Under the pieces are notes generated by a model, which did not search any database, was not told the DNA's origin, and saw only the letters and a list, made by a program, of their open reading frames with translations. From positions 1,664,692 through 1,728,691 of the forward strand of contig CP051239.1 in assembly GCA_017794945.1 (NCBI GenBank): a stretch of 64,000 nucleotides of DNA. The letters are read 5' to 3'. Shown piece by piece: positions 45,176-53,455 of this stretch (positions are counted from its first letter, which is position 1; every line of letters begins with the position of its first letter). The translations under genes and the position numbers were made by a program. Source of the DNA: Alcanivorax sp. (GTDB taxonomy: Bacteria > Pseudomonadota > Gammaproteobacteria > Pseudomonadales > Alcanivoracaceae).

Positions 45176-46079
45176 GCCGGACGGTGACGTACCAGGGGGT
45201 GAGGTAGCGCACTTCCAGGTTGAGGGTGTCGGCGAGCAGGGCCAGGGCGGCGTCGCTGTCGTCGGCGGGGAGCACGCCGGTGAAGCGGGGTGCGTCCGGG
45301 GCGGCGAGGGCGTCGCCCAGGGTCAGCAGGCCGGGGCGGTGGCGGGCCAGGCGTTTGACCACGTCGGTGAGCGGCGCGTTGCTGAAGGTCAGGCGGCCGT
45401 CGGCCCAGTCCGGGCGCTGGCGCGTGACGGCGTCGTGGGCGAGGACGCCGTTGCGGTTCAGGTCCGCCTGTTGGCCGGCGCTGAGTTCCAGCTGCTTGTC
45501 GCTATGGCGGGGCGTCACCGACACCTTGGATTCCTGCACTGCCACCCGGGTGAAGCCGTCTTCCTGGCGCACGCTGTATTCGGTGCCCAGGGCGGTGGCG
45601 GTGAGGTGGCGGGTGACCACCTGGAAGGGCCGGTCCGGAGCCTTGGCCACGGTGGCCAGCAGCTCGCCGCGCACCAGTTCCACGGTGCGGGTGGCGTCGC
45701 TGTAGTCCAGGTCGATGGCGCTGTGGCTGTTGAGCACCACCCGGCTGCCGTCGGGCAGGGTGAGGGTACGGATTTCGCCGGCGGCGGTGCGGTGGTCGGC
45801 GCTCCAGTAGGCCCAGGGCAGTTGCGCGCCGAGCAGCGCCGCGAGCAACACGGCGCCCAGGCCGGTGAATTGCCGGCGGCGTTGGCGGCGGCGTTCATGG
45901 GCGGGCTCGGTGGCCTGCCACAGGCGCTGGATCTGTTCGAGCACCTGGCGGCGGCGCGGGTCCTTGGCCTGCCAGGTGTCGCACTCCGCCTGCAGGTGGG
46001 GGCGCTCGTCGGCGCCGGCGGTCTGCAGGGCGACCACCCATTCGGCGGCTTGCTGGCGGATGCGGTTCAGCTCGGACAC
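45168..46079 (-). CDS. FecR family anti-sigma/regulator
   Basis: 303 residues. The cytoplasmic N-terminal DUF4880 domain (LNRIRQQAAEWVVALQTAGADERPHLQAECDTWQ) is followed by a membrane helix FTGLGAVLLAALLGAQLPWAYW and a periplasmic FecR domain (RTLTLPDGSRVVLNSHSAIDLDYS) which senses the receptor STN domain. A GTG at 46079 begins MSELNRIR and overlaps the sigma factor gene by 13 bases. Works with the adjacent sigma factor. Confidence 0.9.
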   Translation of the reverse strand: MSELNRIRQQAAEWVVALQTAGADERPHLQAECDTWQAKDPRRRQVLEQIQRLWQATEPAHERRRQRRRQFTGLGAVLLAALLGAQLPWAYWSADHRTAAGEIRTLTLPDGSRVVLNSHSAIDLDYSDATRTVELVRGELLATVAKAPDRPFQVVTRHLTATALGTEYSVRQEDGFTRVAVQESKVSVTPRHSDKQLELSAGQQADLNRNGVLAHDAVTRQRPDWADGRLTFSNAPLTDVVKRLARHRPGLLTLGDALAAPDAPRFTGVLPADDSDAALALLADTLNLEVRYLTPWYVTVRPR

Positions 46080-46633
46080 GGTGCCTCCGCCAGGCTGTCG
46101 TAGAGGCGCGCGTGGCAGTGGGCGAACGCCTTGGCCAGGTACTGTTTGACGCTGCTTTCGGAGACGGACAGCCGGCGGGCGATCTGCCGGTAGGTCAGGC
46201 CCTCGAGACGCGCCATCAGGAAGGCGCGGCGCGGTTTCTCGGGCAGCTCGTCCACCAGCAGCTTGAGCACCGTCACCAGTAGGTCCCGGGCGGCGGCGAT
46301 CTCCGCCGGGCCGCGCTCGTCGCGGGTCTCCACCAGAAGCGCCACCTGGCGCAGGGCTTCCTCTTCCACCTGCCGGCGGTGGTGGCGATTGATCATCAGC
46401 CGGCTGGCGATGACCATCAGATAGGCGCGCGGATCGCGCAGCGCCTCCAGCGACTGCTCGCCCAGAATCAGCCGCAGGAAGGTGTCCTGGCTCAAGTCCG
46501 CCGCGTCCTGGGGGCAGCGCAGCCGCCCGTGCAGCCAGTGCGTCAGCCAGCCGTGGTGCGCCGCATACAGCTCGCCCAGTTCCCGTTGGGAACCGGGCAG
46601 CAGGGGCTGGCTGTCGGTGGCGGCGCCGGACAT
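46067..46633 (-). CDS. FecI-like ECF sigma factor
   Basis: 188 residues. Region 2 (ELYAAHHGWLTHWLHGRLRCPQDAADLSQDTFLRL) and region 4 (LPEKPRRAFLMARLEGLTYRQIARRLSVSESSVKQYLAKAF) are intact. ATG 46633 is preferred over an in-frame ATG at 46672, which lies inside the Fur box; no strong ribosome site is seen for either. It directs transcription of the receptor operon when FecR is activated by siderophore. Confidence 0.92.
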   Translation of the reverse strand: MSGAATDSQPLLPGSQRELGELYAAHHGWLTHWLHGRLRCPQDAADLSQDTFLRLILGEQSLEALRDPRAYLMVIASRLMINRHHRRQVEEEALRQVALLVETRDERGPAEIAAARDLLVTVLKLLVDELPEKPRRAFLMARLEGLTYRQIARRLSVSESSVKQYLAKAFAHCHARLYDSLAEAPCPS

Positions 46634-46652
46634 AGGATTCGATTCGCATTTA

Positions 46653-46674
46653 TAATTGAGAGTGATTATCAATT
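46653..46674 (-). promoter_or_regulatory. Fur box
   Basis: On the minus strand TTGATAATCACTCTCAATTA matches the Fur consensus (GATAATnATTCTCATT-like). It lies 20-40 bases upstream of the sigma factor start, so iron-bound Fur should repress fecI, fecR and probably the receptor. Confidence 0.8.
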
Positions 46675-46759
46675 AAAGAATGAGAGGGCGCAACCGGCGG
46701 AATGGGGTTCGGCGCGGGCTAAACGTATAGTGTTCGCTTTGGTTTGAAGGGGAAGGGGT

Positions 46760-47200
46760 ATGAAGTCGTGTCTGGCGTTATCACTGGTTTTGTTCTCGAT
46801 GGTCGTTAGTGCCGCCGAGGTGCAGACCATCAAAGTGGATGACGCGCACATCCAGATGGGGCTGCCGGAAGGCGAGGAAGGCGCTTACTACTCGATCGAG
46901 CCCACCAATGAGCTCCTGCTGGACGCCACGGGCTACCGCTTCGACGCGATTCCCGCGTTGGCATCGGTCGAGCCGAACGCGATCCAGTTGGTCCTGGACG
47001 GCGGGGGTGATTTCACCGCCTATTGGGAGCCTGGCGTCAGCCGATACCGTTTGGCGGGCGACACCCTGCTGCCCCGCTCGAAGCCGTTCACGGGCTTTAA
47101 GTCGGGCGATCGGTTTTTGATCGGCATTGGGGTGCTGTCCCTGGAAGGCGGGCAACGTGTGTTTAAAGTGCAGTGGGTCGGTATAGGTAATGTTCAGTGA
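46760..47200 (+). CDS. Secreted hypothetical protein
   Basis: 146 residues with signal peptide MKSCLALSLVLFSMVVSAA. The mature part is beta-rich (IQLVLDGGGDFTAYWEPGVSRYRLAGDTLLP) with no family recognised. AGGGGAAGGGG is a strong ribosome site. Overlaps the next gene by four bases (GTGA). It is divergent from the Fur-regulated operon but not itself near the box. Confidence 0.65.
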   Translation: MKSCLALSLVLFSMVVSAAEVQTIKVDDAHIQMGLPEGEEGAYYSIEPTNELLLDATGYRFDAIPALASVEPNAIQLVLDGGGDFTAYWEPGVSRYRLAGDTLLPRSKPFTGFKSGDRFLIGIGVLSLEGGQRVFKVQWVGIGNVQ

Positions 47201-47592
47201 CCGCCGGCGGCACGCGCGCAAGGCCAAAGCGTCCGCGCGGTCGTCGGAGGTTGATGCCGGTGCTCTTGGTGGTCGGCGCCTTCTTCGTCGCGCTGGCGAT
47301 TCTCGCCCCCGCGCCTGAATGGCGCTGGTTCGTCGGCTTTTATGCACTGATGAGCGCGATCAGCTTTTCATTGTACGGCCTGGATAAGCGGGCAGCCACG
47401 CGAGGCGGCCGGCGCACCCCGGAAGCGCGCCTGCATTTCTTCGAGTTACTCGGCGGTTGGCCCGGCGCCTTGCTGGCGCAGCGGGTGTTTCGGCACAAGA
47501 CCCGCAAGACGTCTTTCCTGGTGGTGTTCTACCTCGCGACAGCGGTCAATCTGGCGGTGCTGGGGTGGCTGCTCTTTGCGGACAACCTGTAA
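47197..47592 (+). CDS. DUF1294 membrane protein
   Basis: 131 residues. A basic N-terminus (TAGGTRARPKRPRGRRR) is followed by membrane segments PVLLVVGAFFVALAILAP, WRWFVGFYALMSAISFSLYG, and a conserved C-terminal GGRRTPEARLHFFELLGGWPGALLAQRVFRHKTRKTSF plus a last helix; this is the DUF1294 signature. GTG start overlapping the upstream stop. Its 3' part is duplicated in the chimeric pseudogene at 48443-48590. Confidence 0.85.
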   Translation: MTAGGTRARPKRPRGRRRLMPVLLVVGAFFVALAILAPAPEWRWFVGFYALMSAISFSLYGLDKRAATRGGRRTPEARLHFFELLGGWPGALLAQRVFRHKTRKTSFLVVFYLATAVNLAVLGWLLFADNL

Positions 47593-47632
47593 GGATCGCT
47601 TACAGGTTCGTAGTGAGGCTAGCCGCCGACTT

Positions 47633-47905
47633 TTACCCGGCCCGGCTCTCGTCCACATCATCCTTAAGCCAAGCCTTGATCAGGGACTGATAAGGCATAT
47701 CCCGCTTGTTGGCCTCGATCTTGATGCGATCAAGCAGCGCTTCGGGCAAACGGAGCGAAATCGTCTTCGTTGACGGCTTTAGTTTCGGAAAAGAAGCGGG
47801 TTTGGCCTGGCTCCAGTCCACGTAGTCAGAGGAGTCATGGGTTTCCCAGAACGTCCGTTCCTCGGCTTCGGTTTTGAACTCAGGCGTCTTTTTTCGCTTG
47901 CTCAT
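47633..47905 (-). CDS. brnA: BrnA family antitoxin
   Basis: 90 residues. The C-terminal ribbon-helix-helix ISLRLPEALLDRIKIEANKRDMPYQSLIKAWL is of the CopG/BrnA type; the N-terminus is the toxin-binding part. It overlaps the 3' end of brnT by 26 bases, the standard brnT-brnA order. Confidence 0.88.
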   Translation of the reverse strand: MSKRKKTPEFKTEAEERTFWETHDSSDYVDWSQAKPASFPKLKPSTKTISLRLPEALLDRIKIEANKRDMPYQSLIKAWLKDDVDESRAG

Positions 47906-48191
47906 AAACAGCCCTCTCTTTGCGGTGCATGTCGCGAGCGGAAATCACCCGAATCAGCGTGCCGCTTTGTCTCAGTGTGAACGTGATGTGCAAGAGTCTT
48001 CCATCATCCGTCTTCCCAAGGGCATGGAACCGGGCTTCGGTTTGGCTGTGCTTGGCATCTTCCAGCAGCAGAAGCGGCTCGTTGAAGAAGACTTCCTCTG
48101 CTTCGGACTGACCGACGCCATGCTTCTCCGCGCTTTTCCGGAAGTTCCCTTCGTCCCAGTTGAAGCCTGTAACATGCGCCCAATTGATCAT
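47880..48191 (-). CDS. brnT: BrnT family toxin
   Basis: 103 residues. Typical BrnT sequence: FNWDEGNFRKSAEKHGV near the start, EEVFFNEPLLL, and RLLHITFTLRQSGTLIRVISARDMHRKER, a RelE-like ribonuclease. First gene of the BrnTA module; a palindrome 5 bases upstream is the likely operator. Confidence 0.9.
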   Translation of the reverse strand: MINWAHVTGFNWDEGNFRKSAEKHGVGQSEAEEVFFNEPLLLLEDAKHSQTEARFHALGKTDDGRLLHITFTLRQSGTLIRVISARDMHRKERAVYEQAKKDA

Positions 48192-48195
48192 TTCT

Positions 48196-48214
48196 GTATA
48201 TTATCAGCATATAC
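48196..48214. promoter_or_regulatory. Palindromic operator of brnTA
   Basis: GTATAT (48196-48201) and ATATAC (48209-48214) form a perfect inverted repeat with a 7-base spacer, immediately before brnT. BrnA-type repressors bind such AT-rich dyads. Confidence 0.6.
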
Positions 48215-48245
48215 GTCCTCGTCAATATGACCAACAGGGGGTGCC

Positions 48246-48590
48246 ATGGCCGCTAGCACAGTGGCGTTGTGGAGTTGCGGGCTTTTCTTTCTCACCGGCC
48301 TGCTGACCGGCGTTTGGAAGTACATCCAGATCAGAGGCAGTGAGAAGGCGCGGGCGCATTATTATGTGGATGTCGCCTACCGGGCGAGCTTGATGTACGC
48401 GTTTGCCTGCCTGGTGCTGGAGCGCTTTGCTTCGCTCAGCGTTTCGAGTTACTCGGCGGTTGGCCCGGCGCCTTGCTGGCGCAGCGGGTGTTTCGGCACA
48501 AGACCCGCAAGAGGTCTTTTCAGGTGATGTTCTATCTGGCGGCGGCGGTCAATCTGGCGGCGTTGGTCTGGCTGTTTTGTGCGGACGCTG
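48246..48590 (+). pseudogene. Chimeric pseudogene: truncated copy of the 49892 gene fused to DUF1294 3' end
   Basis: 48223-48442 is a close copy of 49868-50087, the upstream sequence and first two thirds of the four-helix membrane protein (MAAS..WKYIQIRGS..LERFASLSV). At 48442/48443 it joins a copy of the 3' end of the DUF1294 gene (matching 47444-47588), out of frame, so the frame ends after about 93 residues with a nonsense tail (SYSAVGPAPCWRSG..). The junction is exact. Confidence 0.88.
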
Positions 48591-48770
48591 GTGAGGGCCT
48601 GCGCTACTCGTTGGGTCTTACGCGGTTCACTCTAGGGTGACTGCAGGGCTTCGTCCCTGGCCGAGCGCACTTTAAGACATGGCTTACAGATGTTTGCGAC
48701 TTCTCCGATGGCGATGGCTCCGCATATTTATGAAGCTGGGCGCTAAGCTATTTAGCGGACGGTCGATAGG

Positions 48771-49232
48771 ATGGACTTCTGGCGAAGCGGCGAAATAAAG
48801 AACAACGAGAGTTTGAGCCGATTCGAAGCCGCGGTTCTGGGTACCCGCCCCACGACCGCGTTGGCGGCCCTGGCCGCTGTCTCCTTCGTTATTCTGGTCT
48901 CGGCCATGTACCTGCCCGACGCCTGGCTGGACTCAGACTGGTTCCAGGTGCTGATGCCGGTTTCGTTCAAGCTCGCCGTGGCACGCTGGATCCACGCCGA
49001 CGCGCTGGCGCGCGGATGGCTTCCATCCCGGGCGATATTTTATGTCTGCTTTACGCTGATCTCGGTGTTGATCGGCTATCCGGCTTATCTGTTGATGTCT
49101 CGGGGTTGGAAGGGCGCGTTGGTGACGGGGGGCAAAGCACTGGGGTTACTGGTACTTGTGTCGATTCTGGCCGCCGCTGCTTCTCTAGTCCTGGAATCGG
49201 TCTGGGGCGTGTCCGCAACGCATAAACCTTAG
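48771..49232 (+). CDS. Hypothetical membrane protein
   Basis: 153 residues with three or four membrane segments (about 30-52, 82-100, 106-126, 132-152). No family recognised. Its start is not supported by a strong ribosome site. It sits between a decayed gene and a toxin-antitoxin module. Confidence 0.6.
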   Translation: MDFWRSGEIKNNESLSRFEAAVLGTRPTTALAALAAVSFVILVSAMYLPDAWLDSDWFQVLMPVSFKLAVARWIHADALARGWLPSRAIFYVCFTLISVLIGYPAYLLMSRGWKGALVTGGKALGLLVLVSILAAAASLVLESVWGVSATHKP

Positions 49233-49256
49233 TGGTCAAGATTGCCGAAACTATGG

Positions 49257-49270
49257 TGTAATACATTGTA
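49257..49270. promoter_or_regulatory. Dyad TGTAATACATTGTA before the ParDE-like module
   Basis: Contains TGTA-A-TACA plus a third TGTA half-site, 23 bases before the antitoxin start. A ribbon-helix-helix operator is plausible. Confidence 0.45.
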
Positions 49271-49292
49271 GTTTTTCGCTGAGGATACCGCC

Positions 49293-49565
49293 ATGAGTGT
49301 TACCACCGTTCGTCTTCAGGCAGAGGTTGAGCAGCATCTGGAAGCCATCGCCAGCCGCCTCCACCGCAGCAAAGGCTGGGTGATCAACCAGGCGCTTTCG
49401 GAGTACATCGAGAAACAGCAGCTTGAGCAAGCGCGTTGGCAACAGACGCTGGAGGCCATGGAGTCCGCCGCCCAGGGGAAGGTGGTGGATGCCGGCGAGG
49501 TGCATGACTGGCTCGCCAGTTGGGGCACCGAGGATGAGCGGGATGCACCGGGATCGGGACAGTGA
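49293..49565 (+). CDS. CopG/ParD-like ribbon-helix-helix antitoxin
   Basis: 90 residues. N-terminal TTVRLQAEVEQHLEAIASRLHRSKGWVINQALSEYIEK is a ribbon-helix-helix DNA-binding domain; the C-terminal part wraps the toxin. Overlaps the toxin gene by four bases. Strong GAGG ribosome site. Confidence 0.88.
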   Translation: MSVTTVRLQAEVEQHLEAIASRLHRSKGWVINQALSEYIEKQQLEQARWQQTLEAMESAAQGKVVDAGEVHDWLASWGTEDERDAPGSGQ

Positions 49566-49843
49566 AACTGGTTTACACGGACGTAGCCATTGAAGATTTG
49601 AAACGCCTGAGGGCGTTCATCGCCGTCCACAACCCGCCCTCGGCAACCAGGATGGCGGCGGAGCTGATCGGCAGGATCGGCCTGCTGCCTGACTTTCCTG
49701 AGATGGGTACGCCGGTTGAACTGGCTCCGGTGCCTGGATCCATCCGCGATATCGTGTTTGGCCGCTATGTGGTTCGCTATTCGGTTCATGTCAGCGCCGT
49801 GATTATCCTGCGGGTGTGGCACAGTCTGGAAGGCGAACGATAA
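49562..49843 (+). CDS. ParE/RelE family toxin
   Basis: 93 residues with the ParE/RelE pattern: VYTDVAIEDLKRLRAFIAVHNPPSATRMAAELI, then SIRDIVFGRYVVRYSVHVSAVIILRVWHSLE. GTG start inside the antitoxin stop. Target gyrase or mRNA not decidable from sequence. Confidence 0.88.
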   Translation: MKLVYTDVAIEDLKRLRAFIAVHNPPSATRMAAELIGRIGLLPDFPEMGTPVELAPVPGSIRDIVFGRYVVRYSVHVSAVIILRVWHSLEGER

Positions 49844-49891
49844 GGCGATGGACCCGTGCTAAATCGATCAATATGACCAATAGGGGGTGCC

Positions 49892-50326
49892 ATGGCCGCG
49901 AGCATAGTGGCGTTGTGGAGTTGCGGGTTGTTCTTTCTCACCGGTCTGCTGACCGGGGTGTGGAAGTACATCCAGATCAGAGGCAGTGACAAGGCCCGGG
50001 CGCATTACTACGTGGATGTCGCCCATCGAGCCAGCCTGATGTACGCCTTCGCCTGCCTGGTGCTGGAGCGCTTTGCTTCGCTCAGCGTCTGGCCGGAGTG
50101 GGTGAATGTGCTGGCGGTGCTGGCGTCGGTGTTGTTTTTCGCGCTGGCGGTGGGCAGCTACATTCTGCACGGTGCGCTCAAGGACACGCGCAACCAGCTG
50201 CAGAAACCGCACGCGTTCGGTTCCGGGTTCCTGCCGGCGTGGATGATGAGCGCCTTCATGTGGGCCCTGGTGGCCGGCGAGATCGGCGGCTTCCTGGTGC
50301 TGTTCGCCGGCTTCGCCGCCGCTTAG
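49892..50326 (+). CDS. Four-helix membrane protein, intact copy
   Basis: 144 residues with helices at about 5-24, 44-63, 68-92 and 115-143. The N-terminal two thirds are nearly the same as in the pseudogene at 48246. No family recognised. It converges on the PQQ dehydrogenase gene. Confidence 0.7.
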   Translation: MAASIVALWSCGLFFLTGLLTGVWKYIQIRGSDKARAHYYVDVAHRASLMYAFACLVLERFASLSVWPEWVNVLAVLASVLFFALAVGSYILHGALKDTRNQLQKPHAFGSGFLPAWMMSAFMWALVAGEIGGFLVLFAGFAAA

Positions 50327-50357
50327 GCGGCGTTACCGTTGAAGACCGGCGGGCGGG

Positions 50358-51689
50358 TCAGTCCCCGCCGGTGGGCGTCACCCGCCAGATCGTGTTGGAC
50401 AGATCATCGGCGATGATCAGCGCGCCCTCCGGGTCCACGGTCACCCCCACGGGCCGGCCGCGGGCCTTGCCGTCGTCGCCGAGGAAGCCGGTGGCGAAGT
50501 CGATGGGCTCGCCGTCGGGTTCGCCGTTGCTGAACGGCACGAACACCACTTTGAAGCCCACCGGCACGCTGCGGTTCCAACTGCCGTGTTGGCCGACAAA
50601 GGCGCCCTCGGCGAACTGCCCGCCCATGTTTCCATCGGAGAAGTCCACGCCCAGCGCGGCCACGTGGGAGCCGAGCGCGTAGTCCGGTTTGATGGCGCTT
50701 TCCACTTTTTCCGGCTTCGGCGGTTTGACGCGGGTGTCCACGTTGTCGCCCCAGTAGCTGTAGGGCCAGCCGTAGAAGGCGCCTTCTTGCACCGAGGTCA
50801 GGTAATCCGGCACCAGGTTGGGGCCCAGTTCGTCCCGTTCGTTGACCACCGCCCAGAGCTGGTCCGTGTCCGGGTGGATGGCGAAGGCGGTGGGGTTGCG
50901 CAGGCCGGTGGCGTAGGGCTTGTGCCGGCCGGTTTCCGCGTCGATCTGCCAGACCATGGCGCGGTCTTCCTCCACGTCCATGCCGCGCTCGCCGATGTTG
51001 CTGTTGGAGCCGATGCCCACGTAGAGGAATTCACCGTCGGGGCCGGCGGTCATCGCCTTGGTCCAGTGGTGGTTAATCTTCGCCGGCAGGTCGGTGACTT
51101 TCTCCGGTGGGCCGCTGGCTTTGGTCTGACCTTCGCTGTAGTCGAAGCGCACCAGGGCGTCCTGGTTGGCGACATAGAGCGTGTCGTCGATCAGCGCAAG
51201 ACCGTAGGGGGCGTTCAGGTTATCGGCGAACACTTCCCGGGTCTCGTAGCGGCCATCATCGTTGTCGTCGCGCAGCAGGGTGAGCCGGTTGCCCGGTTTC
51301 ACCGAGGTGGTGCCCTGCTTCTTGATAAAGCCGGCGATCACGTCCTTGGGCCGCATGGCTGGGGCCTTGCCGCCGCCGGAGCCTTCCGCCACCAGGATGT
51401 CGCCGTTGGGCAGCACCAGGGTCTGGCGCGGAATCTTCATGTCCTTGGCGATGGCTTCGATCTGGTAGCCGTCCGGCACCGTGGGCTTCTCATCGCCCCA
51501 TTCGGTGGGCGTGGAAATGTCCATGCTGGGCAGCAGCCCGCGGCTGGGTTCGGGCAGCGTCGGGTTGGGGCCGGTCTCCGGCGGAGCCGGGTCGCCGCCG
51601 CAGGCGGTCAAGGTGGAGAGCGTGGCCAGCGTGAACAGCGCCAGCGCCGGAATCGAAATCGTCTTGGCGTGCATGGGCTTAAGTTGCAT
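50358..51689 (-). CDS. PQQ-dependent sugar dehydrogenase-like lipoprotein
   Basis: 443 residues. The N-terminal MHAKTISIPALALFTLATLSTLTACGG has a lipobox TAC, so it is a membrane-anchored periplasmic protein. The rest is a soluble GDH/HHIP beta-propeller: LPNGDILVAE, LNAPYGLALIDDTLYVAN, HPDTDQLWAVVNERDELG and GFKVVFVPF. Oxidises sugars or sorbosone with PQQ by family analogy. ATG 51689 has GGAGG upstream and overlaps the DUF2231 stop by 11 bases. Confidence 0.88.
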   Translation of the reverse strand: MQLKPMHAKTISIPALALFTLATLSTLTACGGDPAPPETGPNPTLPEPSRGLLPSMDISTPTEWGDEKPTVPDGYQIEAIAKDMKIPRQTLVLPNGDILVAEGSGGGKAPAMRPKDVIAGFIKKQGTTSVKPGNRLTLLRDDNDDGRYETREVFADNLNAPYGLALIDDTLYVANQDALVRFDYSEGQTKASGPPEKVTDLPAKINHHWTKAMTAGPDGEFLYVGIGSNSNIGERGMDVEEDRAMVWQIDAETGRHKPYATGLRNPTAFAIHPDTDQLWAVVNERDELGPNLVPDYLTSVQEGAFYGWPYSYWGDNVDTRVKPPKPEKVESAIKPDYALGSHVAALGVDFSDGNMGGQFAEGAFVGQHGSWNRSVPVGFKVVFVPFSNGEPDGEPIDFATGFLGDDGKARGRPVGVTVDPEGALIIADDLSNTIWRVTPTGGD

Positions 51690-52119
51690 GAGCCACCTCC
51701 CGAGCGCGCAGCCCCGCATATCCAATCCAGCTGGCGATCAGCGCCAGCAAGGTCACCACCACCGACAGCCACAGGCCTGCGGGCATGGCCGCCCAGCCGT
51801 CCTTCGCGTGGACCAGCGCGTTGATGAAGCCCACGGCCATCATCACCAGCAGAATGATTAAATAGGCGAAGTGTTTACCGGTGCGCTGCCGCCCGCTGAC
51901 CAGGCACTCGATCAGCGCCCACAGCGTCACCAGGGCGCCCGTCAGCATGGCGCCGGCGATCAGCCAGGAGGCGAAGTTGGTCCACTGCACTTCATAGGTG
52001 GACGAATAGGCCAGGTCGCTGAGCAGCGCGCCCAGGAACAGCGGCAGCGGGAAGGCAAGCAGGATGGCGTGCAGCGGATGCAGCGCACGCGGGTAATCCG
52101 TTACGTTGTTGTCAGCCAT
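51679..52119 (-). CDS. DUF2231 membrane protein
   Basis: 146 residues with four membrane helices (ALHPLHAILLAFPLPLFLGALLSDLAY near the start, then about 50-70, 84-104 and 119-139). This is the DUF2231 family, often beside cytochrome or PQQ dehydrogenase genes, possibly as an electron-transfer or anchoring partner. First gene of the two-gene unit with the dehydrogenase. Confidence 0.85.
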   Translation of the reverse strand: MADNNVTDYPRALHPLHAILLAFPLPLFLGALLSDLAYSSTYEVQWTNFASWLIAGAMLTGALVTLWALIECLVSGRQRTGKHFAYLIILLVMMAVGFINALVHAKDGWAAMPAGLWLSVVVTLLALIASWIGYAGLRAREVAHAT

Positions 52120-52270
52120 GACGTGTCTCTCGCTTTTTGAGGCCCTTCCCGTGCTACGCCCCTTTCGCGACTAATGCAAAGGGGCAAGCGCGTGCTCCAT
52201 CAAATAGCCGGCGAATTTTAATATCTTTAATAGTTTGAGCGATGGCACGGCTATTGCTTCGGCTCTTGCC

Positions 52271-52702
52271 ATGACTAAACACGCTGACCCCATGAATGAA
52301 CGCGTGGACGCCGTGCGGCGCAAGCTGGACGTGGACGTCTGCAGCCTCTACCTCGCCCATCCGGACCGGCAAACCCTGGAGATCGTCGCCACCAGCGGCC
52401 TGCACCAGAGCGCGATTGGCAAGCAGCTGAGCTACGCCCAGGGCCTGACCGGCAAGGTCGCCCGCACCCGCCTGCCGGTGGTGGCCCGGGTGATCCAGGA
52501 CCACGCCGACTACTTCCATGTGGAGGGCTCCGGTGAGGAGCGCTTCAAGAGCTACCTGGGCATTCCTTTGGAGCACGACGACGCACTGTACGGCGTGCTG
52601 GTGGTGCAGACCGAGCAGACCAAAACCTTCTTCCACCGGCATATCCAGGAGGTGCACAGCGCCGGGCGGGATCTGATGGCGTCATTGATGGTGCTGACTT
52701 AG
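52271..52702 (+). CDS. GAF domain protein
   Basis: 143 residues. DVDVCSLYLAHPDRQTLEIVATSGLHQSAIGKQLSYAQGLTGKVARTR and SGEERFKSYLGIPLEHDDALYGVLVVQTEQ are the sensor GAF fold, close to the GAF module of PtsP. It stands alone, with no kinase or output domain. ATG 52271 is chosen over an in-frame TTG at 52235; MNERVDAV at 52292 is another possible start. Confidence 0.85.
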   Translation: MTKHADPMNERVDAVRRKLDVDVCSLYLAHPDRQTLEIVATSGLHQSAIGKQLSYAQGLTGKVARTRLPVVARVIQDHADYFHVEGSGEERFKSYLGIPLEHDDALYGVLVVQTEQTKTFFHRHIQEVHSAGRDLMASLMVLT

Positions 52703-52713
52703 CCTGATCAACC

Positions 52714-52743
52714 TTGACATACTATATATAGTATACATATCAT
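52714..52743 (+). promoter_or_regulatory. Promoter with perfect 16-base palindrome
   Basis: -35 TTGACA (52714-52719), then palindrome ATACTATATATAGTAT (52719-52734), -10 TATCAT (52738-52743), 18-base spacing. The palindrome covers the spacer as a self-repression operator would. The expected start site is at or next to the ATG at 52751, so the toxin message may be leaderless. Confidence 0.75.
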
Positions 52744-52750
52744 ATTTGGT

Positions 52751-53032
52751 ATGTGGGATGTATTCGAGCACAGGAAAGTGGCAAAGAGTCTGACGGCGGC
52801 GCCCGTCGAGGTTCGTAAGCGGTATGAGAAGTGGAAGGACATTGTCGCTATCTCGGGGCCGCAGGGACTGCGGGCGATCCGGGGGTTCAACGACGAGGCT
52901 TTGTCCGGCAAGTGGAAAGGTTTCCGGTCTTCACGACTCAACATCCAGTACCGCGTCATTTACCAGGTTCATAAGGATAAGGTGCTCGTACAGGTAGAGA
53001 AGGTCACTCCCCACGATTACGGGAGGCAATGA
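52751..53032 (+). CDS. RelE/HigB-type toxin
   Basis: 93 residues. MWDVFEHRKVAKSLTAAPVEVRKRYEKWKDIV then GPQGLRAIRGFNDEALSGKWKGFRSSRLNIQYRVIYQV is typical of RelE/HigB mRNA interferases. Toxin gene first, as in higBA. Two bases before the antitoxin. The ATG is the only start and may sit at the transcription start. Confidence 0.85.
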   Translation: MWDVFEHRKVAKSLTAAPVEVRKRYEKWKDIVAISGPQGLRAIRGFNDEALSGKWKGFRSSRLNIQYRVIYQVHKDKVLVQVEKVTPHDYGRQ

Positions 53033-53033
53033 A

Positions 53034-53294
53034 ATGAGTGAGTATCGTAAAGCGAAAAAGGGTATCGAGGTCTCCGTCGGCGAGTCCGTCCGGATACTGC
53101 GTGAGCTGCAGGAGATGAGCCAGAACGACCTGGCCACCGCCACGGGCATCGCGCAGTCCACCCTCTCCGCCATTGAGAACGACCGCGTGCGCCTGGGCGT
53201 GGAGCGCGCCAAAGTCCTGGCCCGTGCTTTGCGTTGCCACCCGGCGGTGCTGGTATTTCCCGGCTGGGATGTAGGGGAAGACTCCGCTGCCTAA
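53034..53294 (+). CDS. XRE family antitoxin
   Basis: 86 residues with a HTH_3 domain (IREL variant LRELQEMSQNDLATATGIAQSTLSAIENDRVRLGVERAKVLARAL). It is the HigA-like partner and presumably binds the palindrome at 52719-52734. Confidence 0.88.
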   Translation: MSEYRKAKKGIEVSVGESVRILRELQEMSQNDLATATGIAQSTLSAIENDRVRLGVERAKVLARALRCHPAVLVFPGWDVGEDSAA

Positions 53295-53455
53295 ACATCA
53301 AGACTCGATATCTGCGAGGCCGATTCAGACTGGCCGCTTCGCCCCCGCAGCTTCGATGACGCGGACAGGTTCATCTCCTGAGATTTGTAACCTTTTGAAT
53401 GTTCTGGTTTTATTGGTCTCTTATTGGGGATTTTCAGTACATATCGGGGGATGCA

